Notes: a model not told the origin generated them from the letters alone. Counted from the stretch's first letter, positions 1 through 12,646 are shown. The stretch: DNA of 64,000 bases from Vanessa cardui (GCF_905220365.1 NC_061127.1:1736001-1800000), one strand, 5' to 3'. A program made the numbers and translations.

Positions 1-209
1 ATGCGGGTTGGTGGCATGCACATGTGGTATAATTTTTGATAAAATTAGCCACATGCAGGTTTAATCACGATGTTTTCCTTCACCGCCATCCACGAGATGG
101 ATTATAAACACAAATTAAGCACATATACATATATAGTGGTGCTTGCCTGGATTTGAACCCGAAATCATCGGTTAAGATGCACGAATTCTAACCACTGGGC
201 CATCTCAAA
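1..209 (-). mobile_element. SINE-A, 3' end cut by window edge
   Basis: Reads from the gcgggttggtgg body block to the tRNA-like head (ctgggccatctca at 195-207), so the element runs on the minus strand. Confidence 0.85.
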
Positions 210-719
210 CAATATTTAGAGGAAATAGTAAATATTGAAAATCATTGTATTATGTCTTAAACATATACCTACGTAATGATTTCAGCCAGAAGATTAGGCG
301 TAGTCCGAAAGTGCCAAAAGGGCAATTGAATCAATAATGATTTTGTACAAAATACTTTGGATGCGATCGATACAATATAAACATATCTGAATGAATGAAT
401 ATCATTGATGGATTTTAAAAATTATCACATACATTTAGGAGCCATGTGCAAATCTATGAGCAAATAACGAGTTTTATTCTAAATAAAATATTACCATCGT
501 GACTCGGTAAAATGATTCTATCAATAATTCTACTATTACAATTTTGTTACAAATCAAAAAGAACCGTTTCAATTGCTTATTTACAAGTAAAATTTACTTA
601 ATCATTAGCATACCGTATAATACAAATTTGCATTTAAAGTTCCTCATATGCATTATTTTTCAAATAATAATTTTAAAAATCTATTTATATTTTATAGACA
701 TATTCTATAACAAGAGTGA
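210..719. other. AT-rich, nothing recognised
   Basis: No gene or repeat that I can support. Confidence 0.5.
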
Positions 720-868
720 CTACTGAATTTCTTGCTGGTTCTTCTCGGTAGAATCTACATTTCGAACCGGTGGTAGCTTCACTCTATGTATATAAGTAGT
801 TGTTAAATGACTATACCAAAGTGCTTGTAAGAGCCTACTTGAATTAAGTTTAATTTGATTTTGATTTT
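720..868 (-). mobile_element. R3 repeat copy
   Basis: Reverse orientation of the family seen at 12003 and 16190. The diagnostic words are 'cttgctggttcttctcggta', then ccggtggtagcttcac, then gcttgtaagagcctacttgaa. Confidence 0.8.
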
Positions 869-1066
869 TGACAAATATAATAATACTACAAAGTACAGGA
901 GTATCAGTTTTTTTAATAGATATCATTCCCACCATAACAACCTCGGACGTTAAAAGAACAAATAAAGCCACTGAAATGGCGTCAAAAGGAAATTGAAAAT
1001 TGCAGGGATCATTGGACTAGACGTAGTATATTACAGAATCAGATTCAATTTAATATGCTAAGGAAA

Positions 1067-1356
1067 CTTTTTTTTATGGAATAGGTTGGCGGACGAGTAT
1101 ATGGGCCACCTGATGGTAAGTCATCATCACTCATAGACAATGACGCTGTAAGAAATAATAACTATTCCTTACATCGTCAATGCGCCACCAACCTTGGGAA
1201 CTAAGATGCTATGTCCCTTGTGCCTGTAGTTACACTGGCTCACTCACCCTTCAAACCGGAACACAGCAATACTGCGTACTGTTGTTAGCGGTAGAATATC
1301 TGATAAGTGGGTGCTAACTACCCAGACGGGTTTACACAAAGCCCTATCATCAAGTA
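1067..1356 (-). mobile_element. SINE-B, nearly full length
   Basis: Opens (plus strand) with a T run, the A tail of a minus-strand element, followed by ggttggcggacgagtatatg and the whole family core to cacaaagccctatcatcaag. Confidence 0.85.
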
Positions 1357-1796
1357 CACTCACTGCAATATGACTGATTGATTAACAATAAAGCTTACTG
1401 ATAAGTAGTCATATTTATTGTTACAATTTATCAACATAGATGATGATCTTACTAATTACCATTTATTGCCTATTCCAATCGAAGGAAGAATAAAGATAAA
1501 CAAACAAAAGATTTACGTATTTAATGCGACTTGCTAATAACTCAGCTATATTGTGCACTAATAATGATTAATATATGATTAATATATCTTTATTTATAAC
1601 ATAACACTATTCAACTAAACTACGTATACTTTAGTTTTACTTCCAAGATTCCGATAACATTTTCTTTGACGTTTAAAATGTCTTTTTTTTTGCAAATCTA
1701 TAGTGAATAGTATAGATTAATTAAGCTTTCGATCAATGACATTGTGTAAAATTGCTGTCAAATGTTATTTATATGGTTTTTCACTTCTTGACACTA

Positions 1797-1950
1797 GCAC
1801 GCACTGGTGATTTTTGTCATGGTGACTGTTTCGTCACTCTTGTCAAGTCACCCAATTGTCACGTCGTAACTTGCGCGCACCTCCATACATATTCATGGAC
1901 TCGACAAGAGTGACGAAACAGTCACCGTGACAAAAGTTACCAGTGCGCGC
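1797..1950. mobile_element. MITE with about 50-bp TIRs and TA duplication
   Basis: Ends are inverted copies. The left one starts GCACGCACTGGTGATTTTTG and the right one (reversed) GCGCGCACTGGTAACTTTTG; both continue through gactgtttcgtcactcttgtc. TA flanks both ends (1795-1796, 1951-1952), as for Tc1/mariner-type elements. It is non-coding. Confidence 0.85.
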
Positions 1951-2119
1951 TAGTTCTTATGGTTGGAGTACAGTACCTATACTATGATTGTATTTCAAGG
2001 GGATTTATCCAGGGGAATGAAAATTGCCACAATCCTCTTATTAAATGTCCTAGCGTGGCGTGTTGCGTGTAACTATACTTCGTGCTGCTAATCTGTGGTA
2101 TTGACAATTATTTATTTAG

Positions 2120-2272
2120 GCAGGTAAACTGACAAATGGCCCACTTGTCAGTAAGTGGTCATAACCGTTCAACATTGGCTCTGTAATAACCATCTGTTAT
2201 CTCATGTAACACCAACCTTGGGAACTAAGATGTCAATTATTCCTGGAGTTACATCGCTGAGGAAACATGTGA
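2120..2272 (-). mobile_element. Degenerate SINE-B copy
   Basis: Recognisable through aatggcccacttgtcagtaag and caccaaccttgggaactaag, heavily mutated between. Confidence 0.5.
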
Positions 2273-2629
2273 CTATATTGAAATAGAACTACAGGAATTT
2301 TTATATATTCTCTCTGCCTCCTATCGATAGATTACAATATAGATAAATATAAAAATAATGTGTGTAATTGCAATCATATTTCACAGTCCAGACAGATTGT
2401 AATCTAACGAATTTCGAAATCTTGCGGTGACATATATACCAATACATTCGATTGTTAACTAAATAATAAATGAACGTAACTTCTTTACATTAAAGTGCTT
2501 TTGAAAGGTAAATAAGATCACCTTCGCTGATAGATTTCTGCTTTGCAAGTAGTATAAAAAACCCATCAAATCCAGCAAAAGAATCTACGATGCTCAATAT
2601 CTTCGTTCTTTAGTTTCAGTAACTTTTAA

Positions 2630-2935
2630 ACCGGAACACATCAATCTTTACATGTAAAACAAAAATGTATTCCCGCCGTCTGAGCACTTTAAAACTACGC
2701 AACGAATTTGAACGCAGCTTCTATCTAATATACATATAAACAGACAGAATTGAAGAGGAAGGTTTACGTGTATTATACATGCACATTATAAAAGAGAATA
2801 GCTGAAATTATCAACTTCTCTACCCAAAAAAAAACAAGATTATTATTTCTCTACTTGTTTTTCAATCGAAAGAGATATATCCTTATACTCCTGTTAGGAC
2901 GGGACGGATCGCTAGTACTACGTAAACTCAGCTGA
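2630..2935 (+). mobile_element. Decayed LINE-type tail (R4b family)
   Basis: Shares 'ctttaaaactacgcaacgaa' near its start and a gacgggacggatcgctagta end with better copies at 30688 and 44360. Confidence 0.5.
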
Positions 2936-3071
2936 GGTAAAAAGATAAATTAACATCGTGAAATTACGTATATAGAGTTAATGCCAACCGGAAAAGGAAT
3001 ATACATAAACAAGCCTTAGATTTTCTAATTGCTCTGCTATATTGTGCACTACAATCAGTTACAAAGCAAAA

Positions 3072-3239
3072 ACAAAGCAACAGCCAGTACATTTTCCCAC
3101 TGCTGAGATAAGGCCTCCTCTTCCATTAAGGAGACGGTTTGGAACATATTCCACCACGCTGTTCCAATGCGGGTTGGTGGAATGTACATGTGGCAGAATT
3201 TCGATAAAATTAGACACACGCAGGTTTCCTCACGATGTA
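3072..3239 (-). mobile_element. SINE-A fragment (3' half)
   Basis: Covers the tail block (cagccagtacattttcccac) to cacgcaggtttcctcacgatg. The tRNA-like head is missing. Confidence 0.8.
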
Positions 3240-3949
3240 TTCTAAATTATATTTTCGTCGAAATTCAAAACGTCATTTTTTCGCGAATTCATAACGAATA
3301 TCATAATATAAGCTCTCGACCAATGATATTGCGTCAGTTCAATTTCAAACACTGCTTACTTATCTATATTCTTTATGTGATTGCAATAGGTAATAGTACG
3401 TTTCTGTGCATCCACACAATAGTGAAACTAACGCAAACAGCGGGTGCGGCGCTTTACAATGTAACCACATAAAAATGCATTTACGTTCTTATACCGTTTG
3501 TCCCATATTGGTACAGTGCTAAAAATTCATACACTACCTTATTACCGTATTCACATACGCCTTTAATTAAGATTGACCATTTAATAATGGTCCGTGTATT
3601 TCGTCGAATTCTTCACTTTCATATTAATATTTTATATGTGCATAGAAATTAACTCTACGGCTAAATAAATGAAAAAGGAATTTCATTAAATTTGACGTGA
3701 AACAATCTTAAACCCCTAGGACATGGTTTAAGCACTTAAGAGTAGTACTTAATAAAATATGTCTTACGGTATAGTTTCCAATAAACATTTATAAAATTAA
3801 CAGCCTCGTAATGTTTTCATCATTTAACCAGTTTTCTTACACATTTTCTCTCTTTTAAGTTCAAGATTTGGAGCTGAATCGACCACGCTTCTTTAATTCG
3901 GTTATATAGATACCTGCATTTGTGTTAGATTGTCATTCGATGCATGTAT

Positions 3950-4195
3950 TTGCTCACGATGTTTTCTATCACCGCAGATCACGGGATGAATTATAAACAC
4001 AATAATATGCACAAACATTAGTGGTTTTTGACTATTAGTAGAATAGAAATTCTGCCACATGTGTATTCCACCAACCCGCATTGGAACAGCGTGGTGGAAT
4101 ATGTTCCAAACCTTCCCCTTAAAAAAAAAAAGGGAGAGGAGGCCTTTAGCCCAGCAGTGGGAATTTACAGGCTGCTACTTTACTTTTTTACTTTT
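3950..4195. mobile_element. Two SINE-A fragments in opposite orientation
   Basis: Positions 3955-4026 are a minus-strand middle piece and 4045-4195 a plus-strand 3' piece ending in cagcagtgggaatttacagg. A run of 11 A's interrupts the ctcctcaaag block. Confidence 0.75.
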
Positions 4196-4199
4196 TTAC

Positions 4200-5882
4200 A
4201 TAAGTTCTATTTCTTATAATATTCAACTCAATAATTGAGTTATTTAAGCGTGTTTTACTCCTATTTAACTAATTAAACAACACTTATTACATGCTACAAA
4301 CTCCCATGATTGCAACTAAACATTTACTAAACAAAACTGTTCAACTACGTAAATCTCACTTCCAACTTTAAACAACATTTCGTTTTAACGAATATATTGT
4401 ACGGAATACGAACATATTTGACATAAAGCCAGAACGAATATTTAAACATGTGCAGTCTAGACCGAGTTGGTGTCGCCTTGAGAATATGAGAAACCCTAAT
4501 TTCAAATGCCCCTAGAATATTAATAAGCATTTATTTCGGTTCACACTAACAGAATTGTAAGTCTTGGAGTACTACGACTAGGCTAATAACGACATCGAAA
4601 ATTCCAATGAAAAATAACTAATCTTATATATGTGAAAGTAACTCTGTCTGTCTGTCGGTCTTTCATAACCAAACGGATAAAATTGGTTTTTATATAGTAC
4701 ATAAAAATATTTATAATTTATTCTTTACTATGGTCACTTATGCCATTAAGTATAAGCCACTTTAGCCACTCCTCACTTCGATAATATCTTATCATCTATC
4801 GGATCTAGCTTGTTGAGTCCCTTGTGACTGGAATAAACTGGCTTGATCATCTATCAAACTAGAATATCGCAATTCAAAGTATTGATGTTTCACAGAAGAT
4901 AACTTTTTATAAAAAATGGCATTTGTCGAGGAATGGATGATGCCTTTCAGATCCTTGATGTTCCTTTGACCAGTTTATAAAGATCTGTCGAGGCCCATTG
5001 TTCAAACCACTGTTTAGGCCAGTAAAAAGTTATTTAGTTTTAATAATTTATTGCCCCCGTAAGCATTGTTCATGTGCCCGAAGTCTATTCGGTCATATTG
5101 TCCAACATATAAAGAGTTAATTGTAGGACAATATCACCATTATATATGCACCTATTTACATTTTATAATTTTGTTATTTTAACAAGTTCGAAAACTATTT
5201 GTTTTACATTGAAGTGTCAAAATCAAATTATAAAACGGCCTGTTGTTAAATTTTGAATATCACTATATAGCCCTAACTGTACGGAAACGGAGTAGTTAAA
5301 ATTAGTAATTCAAAAGTAATTCAGTTTCAAGTTGTAATAAAAAACTACTTATATAGTAAGATTTTGCCATATTTTTCAAACGCTTCACTCAAATTCGACT
5401 TTAAAACTTTACAAACAATTTTAATAACAATTGTCGCTTTCAAATTTATATTCGTTAAAATTGATTTTACTAATCATACAAAAATACCTAATTAATTTTT
5501 ATCAGCTACATAATTTTTAATAGTTAACACCATTTATATTATTAACAAACTGGGCTGCAGTGTTTATGAACGTGCGTATTATCCATTACAGAAGTTAAAT
5601 AACCAGGAGCAGATCGTTTACTACTGAAACTTGACTACGACCTCATAATACCATTTACAATTCAGTTTGACGAATAACAAGACATCATTATGAATGTGTG
5701 TCATCGTTTCGATTGAACTCGAGATAGGACGACTCAGAGAAACTAGATAGAGTTACCAAAAGACTGAGACAACACGGTTCCTTTCTCACTCACGCATTTT
5801 TTACCTTTGATGATTGTGTTTTCAGTTTTGATAATGGGGATGGTGTGTTGTAACTCACACACGCATAATCGTAACAAAAAAA
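4200..5882. other. AT-rich intergenic, only a short LINE-like trace
   Basis: Positions 4623-4690 hold the tgtgaaagtaactctgtctg opening of the R6 family, truncated. Nothing else is supported. Confidence 0.45.
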
Positions 5883-5935
5883 CATTGTGTTTAGTTACTC
5901 CTCGTACGAGCTACGAGGTGTAACTAAACACAATG
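5883..5935. repeat. 24-bp inverted repeat with one mismatch
   Basis: CATTGTGTTTAGTTAC opens the left arm and its exact complement closes the right arm. After one mismatch the CCTCGTA part also pairs, leaving a loop of about 5 nt. Confidence 0.8.
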
Positions 5936-6682
5936 AAAACAAACAAATGTACAAAGGAGGTGATTTATAAAAAAAGTTCGATCAGTATTATTACACCTAT
6001 TTATATTACGTGCAAAAATAAAAATAAAACTAACTATAAAGTTAATAGCCCGTCAATACCAGTAATTATTTCAATCTAATCGAAAATATATCTTATAAAA
6101 TATCTATACATAATATATACAAATTTATATTAGTACAGTATGCCTATGATTGTTAATCGACAAATCGATACACTATTAACGAAAGAATATTTAATGGATA
6201 TGATTGTAACAAAAAAGTCTAGGATTACATGACATCGAAGAAATTAATGAAAAAGGATATTGCAATAAAACTCTTAAAATTTTAGCGTTATATTTATGCC
6301 ACGAATATAAATGATAATAGCCCGACGAATCAGGATAGAAACTGTTACTTTATTAATTTTATTATTTATTATTGCTTCTATACTAATATTATATAATAAG
6401 CTAAAGTGTTTTTGTTTATTTTTTGTTTTAACAGACTCGCCTCTGGAACTTTCAATTTCAAGTTGTTGATGAAAGTTTTAGCCTATAGGTTATTTTATAG
6501 CCAGCACCGCGCGGATGAAATCACGTAGAGCAGCTAGTTTATGAAATTCCAGAAGTACTGTGACACACAAGAGTAAACACAATGAGTAAGTGTATGCAAT
6601 AAAATAGTGTATTAAAATGTATGACCTAATGAAAGGGAAAATACCAATTATATAAATTAGGGGCACTAAACGATAACTTTAT
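5936..6682. other. AT-rich with an R6-like remnant
   Basis: Positions 6385-6540 read like the end of an R6-type remnant (actaatattatataataagc ... gcgcggatgaaatcacgtag ... cagctagttt). No gene. Confidence 0.45.
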
Positions 6683-6805
6683 AGGCGCATTGACGATGTA
6701 AGGAATAGTTAATATTTCTTACACCGTCATTGTCTATGGGTAACGGTGACCACTTACTGTCAGGTGGCCCATATGCTCGCCGCCAAACTATTCCATAAAA
6801 AAACA
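6683..6805 (+). mobile_element. SINE-B fragment (3' end with A-rich tail)
   Basis: Runs from aggcgcattgacgatgtaag to ccaaactattccat followed by A's. Confidence 0.75.
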
Positions 6806-7159
6806 AAACATAATAATAAATTAATTAATCAGTCAAAAATTCAGTCATACATATCCTTCCTGGAAGTCAACGAGTATTAATTCCGTGCTTTTTTATCGTC
6901 TGTATAATCGTTTATTGAATAATACGCTTTCTTTACCAAAGTATTTTTTACAAATGATTTGAATTTATGAAACCAAAAGGGTTTATTTCGTTCGTTTGGG
7001 CAAGTTCGGGCTAGTTCATCTGTGTGGATCAGATATACATGACATAGCCCAGAGTCAAAAGCAAACATAGCAATTCGGTTTGATAAATGAACCAGTCTAA
7101 TTAAATGCACGATGATATAACAATGATCTCCCTTTGTTTGGTCTAGATTGACATTTTTT

Positions 7160-7409
7160 ACCGTTCAAACGTCAATTGATAAATATGAGACAACATCACA
7201 TATATTACTCTGATCCCAATGTAAGTAGCTGAAGCACTTGTGTTATGGAAATCCGAAGTAACGACGATACCACAAACACCCAGACCCAAGACAACATAGA
7301 AAACTAATGGTAATCTACATCGACTCGGCCGGGAATCGATCCCGGGACCTCAGAGTGGCGTACCCATGAAAACCCGGTGTACATAACACTCGACCATGGT
7401 CGTCAAATG
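7160..7409 (-). mobile_element. SINE-C, uninterrupted copy
   Basis: The tRNA-derived head on the minus strand has GGGATCGATTCCCGGCC as B box. The body matches 62404-62804 without the insertion, so it gives the empty-site version. Confidence 0.85.
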
Positions 7410-7524
7410 ATAGATGAATCTAATGGTTGAATCGTTGACAGTCTATTTGTTCGTCTGAATTTTGATTATACCTTAAAATTATATCAGTTACAATGCGTGA
7501 AATTAATATATTTCAATGTCGTTT

Positions 7525-7881
7525 TCAATTTAACTTTATATTTGCCAAGATTTCACCTCGTTCCACAAGATATCCCCGAAATAGAGGTATCGTGTTTGTA
7601 ACGTTGACGTCATTTGGCAAAGATGTCTCCAGATATCGTATGATCAGAATTAGATGTGAGGTTTCTGCTGAACATATGCCTACGCAGTTATATTTACATT
7701 TATACATGTTGAAGCTTTGCAAAATAAAGTTTTCAGAATTAAGTAGAGAAGACGAAGACATTTTGTATTCAAGCAGAATTTTACTTTTTTTTAATATTTT
7801 TATGTTTTTAATATCTTCTAGATCTAGTAGATTCCTCAGACTTTGTATCAATTTCAAACGCGCTAATTGTTGAAATTTCAT
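7525..7881 (-). CDS. Unrecognised 118-codon open frame
   Basis: Starts MKFQQLARLKLIQSLRNLLD, is rich in Leu, Ile, Lys and Ser, and ends YLVERGEILANIKLN-stop. There is a possible acceptor (tttctaattcag) two nt before the ATG but no donor, so it would be a single or terminal exon. An open frame of similar length lies on the opposite strand. It is long for sequence this AT-rich. No family is recognised, and it has no signal peptide. It could be chance, an old transposon fragment or a lineage-specific gene. Confidence 0.2.
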   Translation of the reverse strand: MKFQQLARLKLIQSLRNLLDLEDIKNIKILKKSKILLEYKMSSSSLLNSENFILQSFNMYKCKYNCVGICSAETSHLILIIRYLETSLPNDVNVTNTIPLFRGYLVERGEILANIKLN

Positions 7882-10770
7882 TTCTGAATTAGAAAATATA
7901 CTTGCAGCTTATAGCCCATTTATTGAGGAAGTGAATTATAATCGTTTTATTCATACGCTTAATAGACGACCCGCTACGACCCCAAAGATAAGAGTGCTAA
8001 CTACTAACATTACCCAATCTTATAAACTATTGGCAAGATCATCATTACGATGCTCGTCAAGCTTACGAAGAACACAAGTGTAACCCTAATATAACCAACA
8101 TAAAACGACTGGACTATAAACTAATGTTCATAACTCAGAAGCTGAGACTAGTACATGAATCAAAACTTCTATTTCAATAGACGTATTTTCTATTAATTCA
8201 GATTTATGAAAACAAGGTGAATAGAGCACGATGTCGTCATCAATTGGCACAATTCACGCGTCTGGTCTCCCGTCCCAAGATACCGTCTGCGTTTTGTCTG
8301 ACTATAAAAGCTTAGAGCGCATAACATACTTTTTAAATAACCTTGTTTTTTTTTGTTTGATTACATCAACCGCGTGACTTGAGTTTGTTTTTAAACACTT
8401 TAGAGTCGGAGTTACGTTTGAACTGAAATAATTGGCAATGTTTCTTTTCAACTATTGGAACTATTCAGGAATTTTCATCAGGATTTTTTGAGTAGTCGCT
8501 GAAGACTGACAATCAATATAAAGAGTATTTGATATCAACCTTTGTCCTTACAAAAGTATAAGGCACAAAGTTTTTTCTATATAAAGTCTTGTTTGATGTA
8601 TTTTTATTTATTCGGAATCTTTAAAAGGTCATATGTTTGCCATAACTACGTCAATTACACTACATTGCAAAAACATTTTTTGTTGTCAAGACGCGCTTAA
8701 CACTAACTTTTTAACACTAATTACACCGAGGAGTGATATTATCATTACAATTACGGGGTACTGACAATGTACCCACCAGTGTTTAATTTTATTACAATGT
8801 CCATAAAATGAGGTGACAAATTGTATACCCACTTACTTAGTTTGGATAAAAAAAATATGTACAACACTATACAACACTCGACAAATGTACATTTTTTTTG
8901 CACTCCGTCAAACACACCAAAATATCTAGAAATTGGAGTATAATTCAGTTCTTAGTAAGATCATTGTAACGCTCTTCCTTTCTTCCATTATTTTTCTTAA
9001 CTCAACAAGGAAGAAATCATTTTCACTTATTCCGCAAGAAGGAATCACTCATATCAATATATCCAGCTTTTATTTTTATCTATATTTTGCCTTTAAGTTT
9101 CAAGCGTTTACAATAAACTTCAAGAGTATTATACAATCCATGAATGAGTCTGTCACGTGTTTATAAAGTCAAAACAAATGCCAGATTTTTTGGCCAATAC
9201 CAGAAAAAATCAAGAAAGTTTTAGCTATCTTGTTCATACATATTTAGAGACAAAATGACAAGATTAAAGAGCGACGCATTCTCTTCGTCCTATCAATTCA
9301 TAAAACGAACAGTTAGGATGCAGCTGAGCTATTTATAGGTTTATATTCGTATGTGGCAATCGCCCAAAATTTCGGAAACGACAGCACAGTTTACTTAAGT
9401 AACGTATTTCAGTGGCAAATGTATGGACATAACAATTAAATTACAAAGAGTCATTTCTAAAATTAATTAAACTTAATTTTACCTACACAGATTCTTTTTG
9501 TATTGTAATGTGTAGATTGTAGTCAGAATATTTATAGTCTGTTGATTTCAAATTCGAATCATTAGTCACTACATTGATTAATAACACTTTTTTTTAATGA
9601 TTGTTTTCGTCTTTTTATTGAGAGCCATAGATCCTTCGTCGAGGAATAATAATAGAATAAGGAACGATACCAGTAGTTCTCTCTGAATCTCGAATAAGGA
9701 TATCGTTGTTCTATAGAGCCATTATGATGCTATGATCCCTATCTTGTTCTTCGGAGTAGCACCTACATGAAATATAGCTGTCTTCTTCTCGCACCATAAA
9801 AATAATCTCTATACTTCCATCTCACTCTCGCAACGAAAACATTAAGTTTAAATATGTACCTGTTCTTACGGATTCTTGGAATTCGTAACTTCGTCGAGTC
9901 TTAGCAGTAAAAATGTCAGGTCATAACCGCTGCTAGCCGAAATGGATTAGTTGATAGTTGATGTTATGATGGCATCATTCATTGTCAAAATAATGAAGAC
10001 ATTCTCTTATCGCTCATCAAAATTCATGAATGTAAATAAAGATAATAGCTTACCGGGTCGTTGATCAAATATGACAAACATTTTTAGCTCCATTTCATAA
10101 TTTTATGAAATACTTACGTGAATTCGCCTGCTCTAAGCAAATAATAATTATTGGCTACCAAATATAAAAAAATGGATACAAAAAACGTTTTTATTCCAAA
10201 ATTTTCTCAATAATTGGGATTATACTAAGTTCTGTAGGTTTGAAAAAATTAATATATCATTATGATGGTACATTTTTTTAATTCGAATACAAATATAACA
10301 TTTATTGGATAGTTGTTTAATTAACCCTTTATTAATTGTTACTAAAAAAAACAACAGATTAAAAAAAAAAAAAACAGAAGTCATAATATTATATGAGATT
10401 TGTTTAAAAAAAAAAGAAATATATATGTAATTTGAATTTGGAACGATAAAATCATTCGAATGTATTATTGCGATGATAATTTCTTTTTTATTTATGGAAT
10501 AGCGATAAACATTAGCATCCATCTGTTTGTATTGACAGATAACATTTTATTAAAGAGATCTATTATTAGATACGTACTAATGGATATCGTTTGTTCAATT
10601 AAAGCTATGTATTTGTGTCCATTGTAATAACACGCAGTTCAATTCCATTACATCTAGAAGTTTCCATGTATCGTTCTAAACGTTTATATTAAGAGTTCCA
10701 TTGGTTGTGTCTGATATCGATAGAGACGCCCATTCGTCTTAGTCTGGTCGAGAATAAGAATTAAAAATAT
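7882..10770. other. AT-rich, no recognisable feature
   Basis: Several short frames only. Homopolymer A and T runs are common near 10340-10420. No repeat family named here was recognised. Confidence 0.45.
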
Positions 10771-11077
10771 ACTAGCGGCCCGCCCCGGCTTCGCACAGGT
10801 GGACATAAGATTTTTTCACCTCTTATTTGTACATTTTTTGTTGGTTTTATTTCGACATGCTTAACAATTGTTATTCTATTTCAACTTACAGAAATAACTT
10901 TAAAAAAATATTTACCTAAACCTTCCTTATGTAACCATGAAAATCCGTTCATTCAGGAGTTAATCAAGAAAATAATAACTAAAGTACCACTTGCAAACAC
11001 TTTCAAACTATACATATGTACCGAAGTACCATTTGCAATTATTTTTATTAAGGTTTCGCTTCTATATTATATTAGCC
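10771..11077 (+). mobile_element. R4 repeat (LINE-type tail)
   Basis: Begins actagcggcccgccccggct and ggtggacataag. The same sequence is inverted at 23140-23400. It is a widespread lepidopteran type of repeat end whose clade I cannot assign. Confidence 0.6.
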
Positions 11078-11125
11078 CTTCGGATGAAGAGAGAAGTTGC
11101 AGCAAACTTCTCTCTTCATCCGAAG
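11078..11125. repeat. Perfect inverted repeat, 21-bp stem
   Basis: CTTCGGATGAAGAGAGAAGT and its exact reverse complement, with a 6-nt loop (gcagca). Confidence 0.85.
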
Positions 11126-11139
11126 AGCTAAGCTATATA

Positions 11140-11860
11140 CATATTATCTTAATTATTATTTTTTTCAACTACACAAGTACACACAATATATCTAACTGCC
11201 CCGATGAACTGATGTCAATAACTCACCATAATAGGGCTTAGGCTTAGGGGTACGAATGATAGTTAGCTGTTAGCAGGAAAAATCCGTACATAAATATTTC
11301 TTACCACATTAGAATTACTTTTAACCAAATGATTTTTCCAGAAGATTGAAACCATAAGCAAGAATAAGACCATATTATTTGTTCAAATTGATCGAGAGCA
11401 ATAAATCTCGCACGAAAGAAACTGGATATAGTACACCAAATGAATAAGTTTTTTAAATAAATACAAAAATTAAAAAAACATTACACATATATTTCTACTA
11501 AGTATTAATCGACCTCAAACGAAATTTCAAAATGGCTAATTTTCTAAATACATATTTTGAATTTCGAATTGATTCCAAAGAAATACAGACAAATAAAAAT
11601 ATACAAATTGATACTGTCGCATGATGATCGCATAACACTATCCAATCAATTGAATGGTATCAACTCAATCATCAATATATTGTACGGAATTAAATTCCAG
11701 AAGCTTCTACACGTACCGTCCCTTTCCGTATCGAGAAACACATTAAGACAACGGCTTTCTACTGTGAAAGCGTTGACAGAGGCATCAATAACATGGGCAT
11801 ATATGACATACATATGTATATACTTTCTATTTTTTTAATACTACGTTTTAAATCTATATT
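11140..11860. other. AT-rich, no gene
   Basis: A 93-codon frame at 11557-11838 has no recognisable family and uses a non-ATG opening; I do not call it. Confidence 0.4.
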
Positions 11861-12290
11861 ATAATATTATAAATGTGAAAGTAATTCTGTCTGTCTGTCT
11901 GTCGCCTTTTTTTTCGACCAAATTGCTGAACCGAATTTGAAGAAATTTGGTATGAAGCACACTTGAAATTCAATAAAGGACATAGGCCACTTAATGTTTT
12001 TTGCCTAACACAAATCAAATCAAAATAAAATTTATTCAAGTGGGCTTTTACAAGCACTTTTGAATCGTCATTTAACAATCCAGTGAAGCTACCACCGGTT
12101 CGGAAAGTAGGATCTACCGAGAAGAATCGGCAAGAAACACAGAAGTTACTTTTTTTCAACATTTAAAAATTACAAAGTCATGTTAGTTAATACAATTATT
12201 TAAATTAATATATCCTGCGTGGAAGTCAACGGGTACAAGACAACCAATACCCTAAAACGCAAGCGAAGCCGAGGACGACTATTAGTTGAA
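11861..12290 (+). mobile_element. R6 repeat split by an R3 repeat
   Basis: The outer element runs from tataatattataaatgtgaa through (CTGT)n and ggtatgaagcacacttg, and resumes at gacaaccaataccctaaaac to cgaagccgaggacgactatt. The uninterrupted copy at 45209-45398 shows the join. Confidence 0.8.
12003..12230 (+). mobile_element. R3 repeat nested in R6
   Basis: Standard R3: aaatcaaatcaaaataaaat, then ttcaagtgggcttttacaag, then ctaccaccggttcgg, then a tail containing cctgcgtggaagtcaacggg. Confidence 0.8.
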
Positions 12291-12450
12291 AATAAACAAA
12301 TCAGTTACCTTATTACTTTACAAATCAACAAACACAATAAAAACATCTGTTCATAACGTGAAATATTTTTGTAAACATAGTAGAAGATTTAGTATTTCAT
12401 ACAAATTTTGGGTATATCCCAAAATAGTATTCCTCTAAAGAATTCAACTT

Positions 12451-12646
12451 AATGTTGTCTTAGATTTTCGCGCTTATTACACATTGAAATAAAACTAGTT
12501 TTAACGGATTTAAATCGCGTATATTAATTATTTTTATCACCCCGACGTTTCGAGCACTTTACAGCGTTCGTGGTCACGGGTAGACCACGGAATGATAAAA
12601 ATAATTAATATACGAGATTTAAATCCGTTAAAACTAGTTTTATTTC
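12451..12646. mobile_element. 196-bp fold-back insertion with 14-bp duplication
   Basis: AAAGAATTCAACTT occurs at 12437-12450 and 12647-12660. Inside, about 55 nt (ttgaaataaaactagttttaacgg onward) is repeated inverted around a core containing ccccgacgtttcgagcac. Confidence 0.85.

Noticed and set aside
11078..11125. microRNA precursor
   Set aside because: Stem is perfect and loop only 6 nt; microRNA precursors normally have longer loops and mismatches, and it adjoins a repeat.
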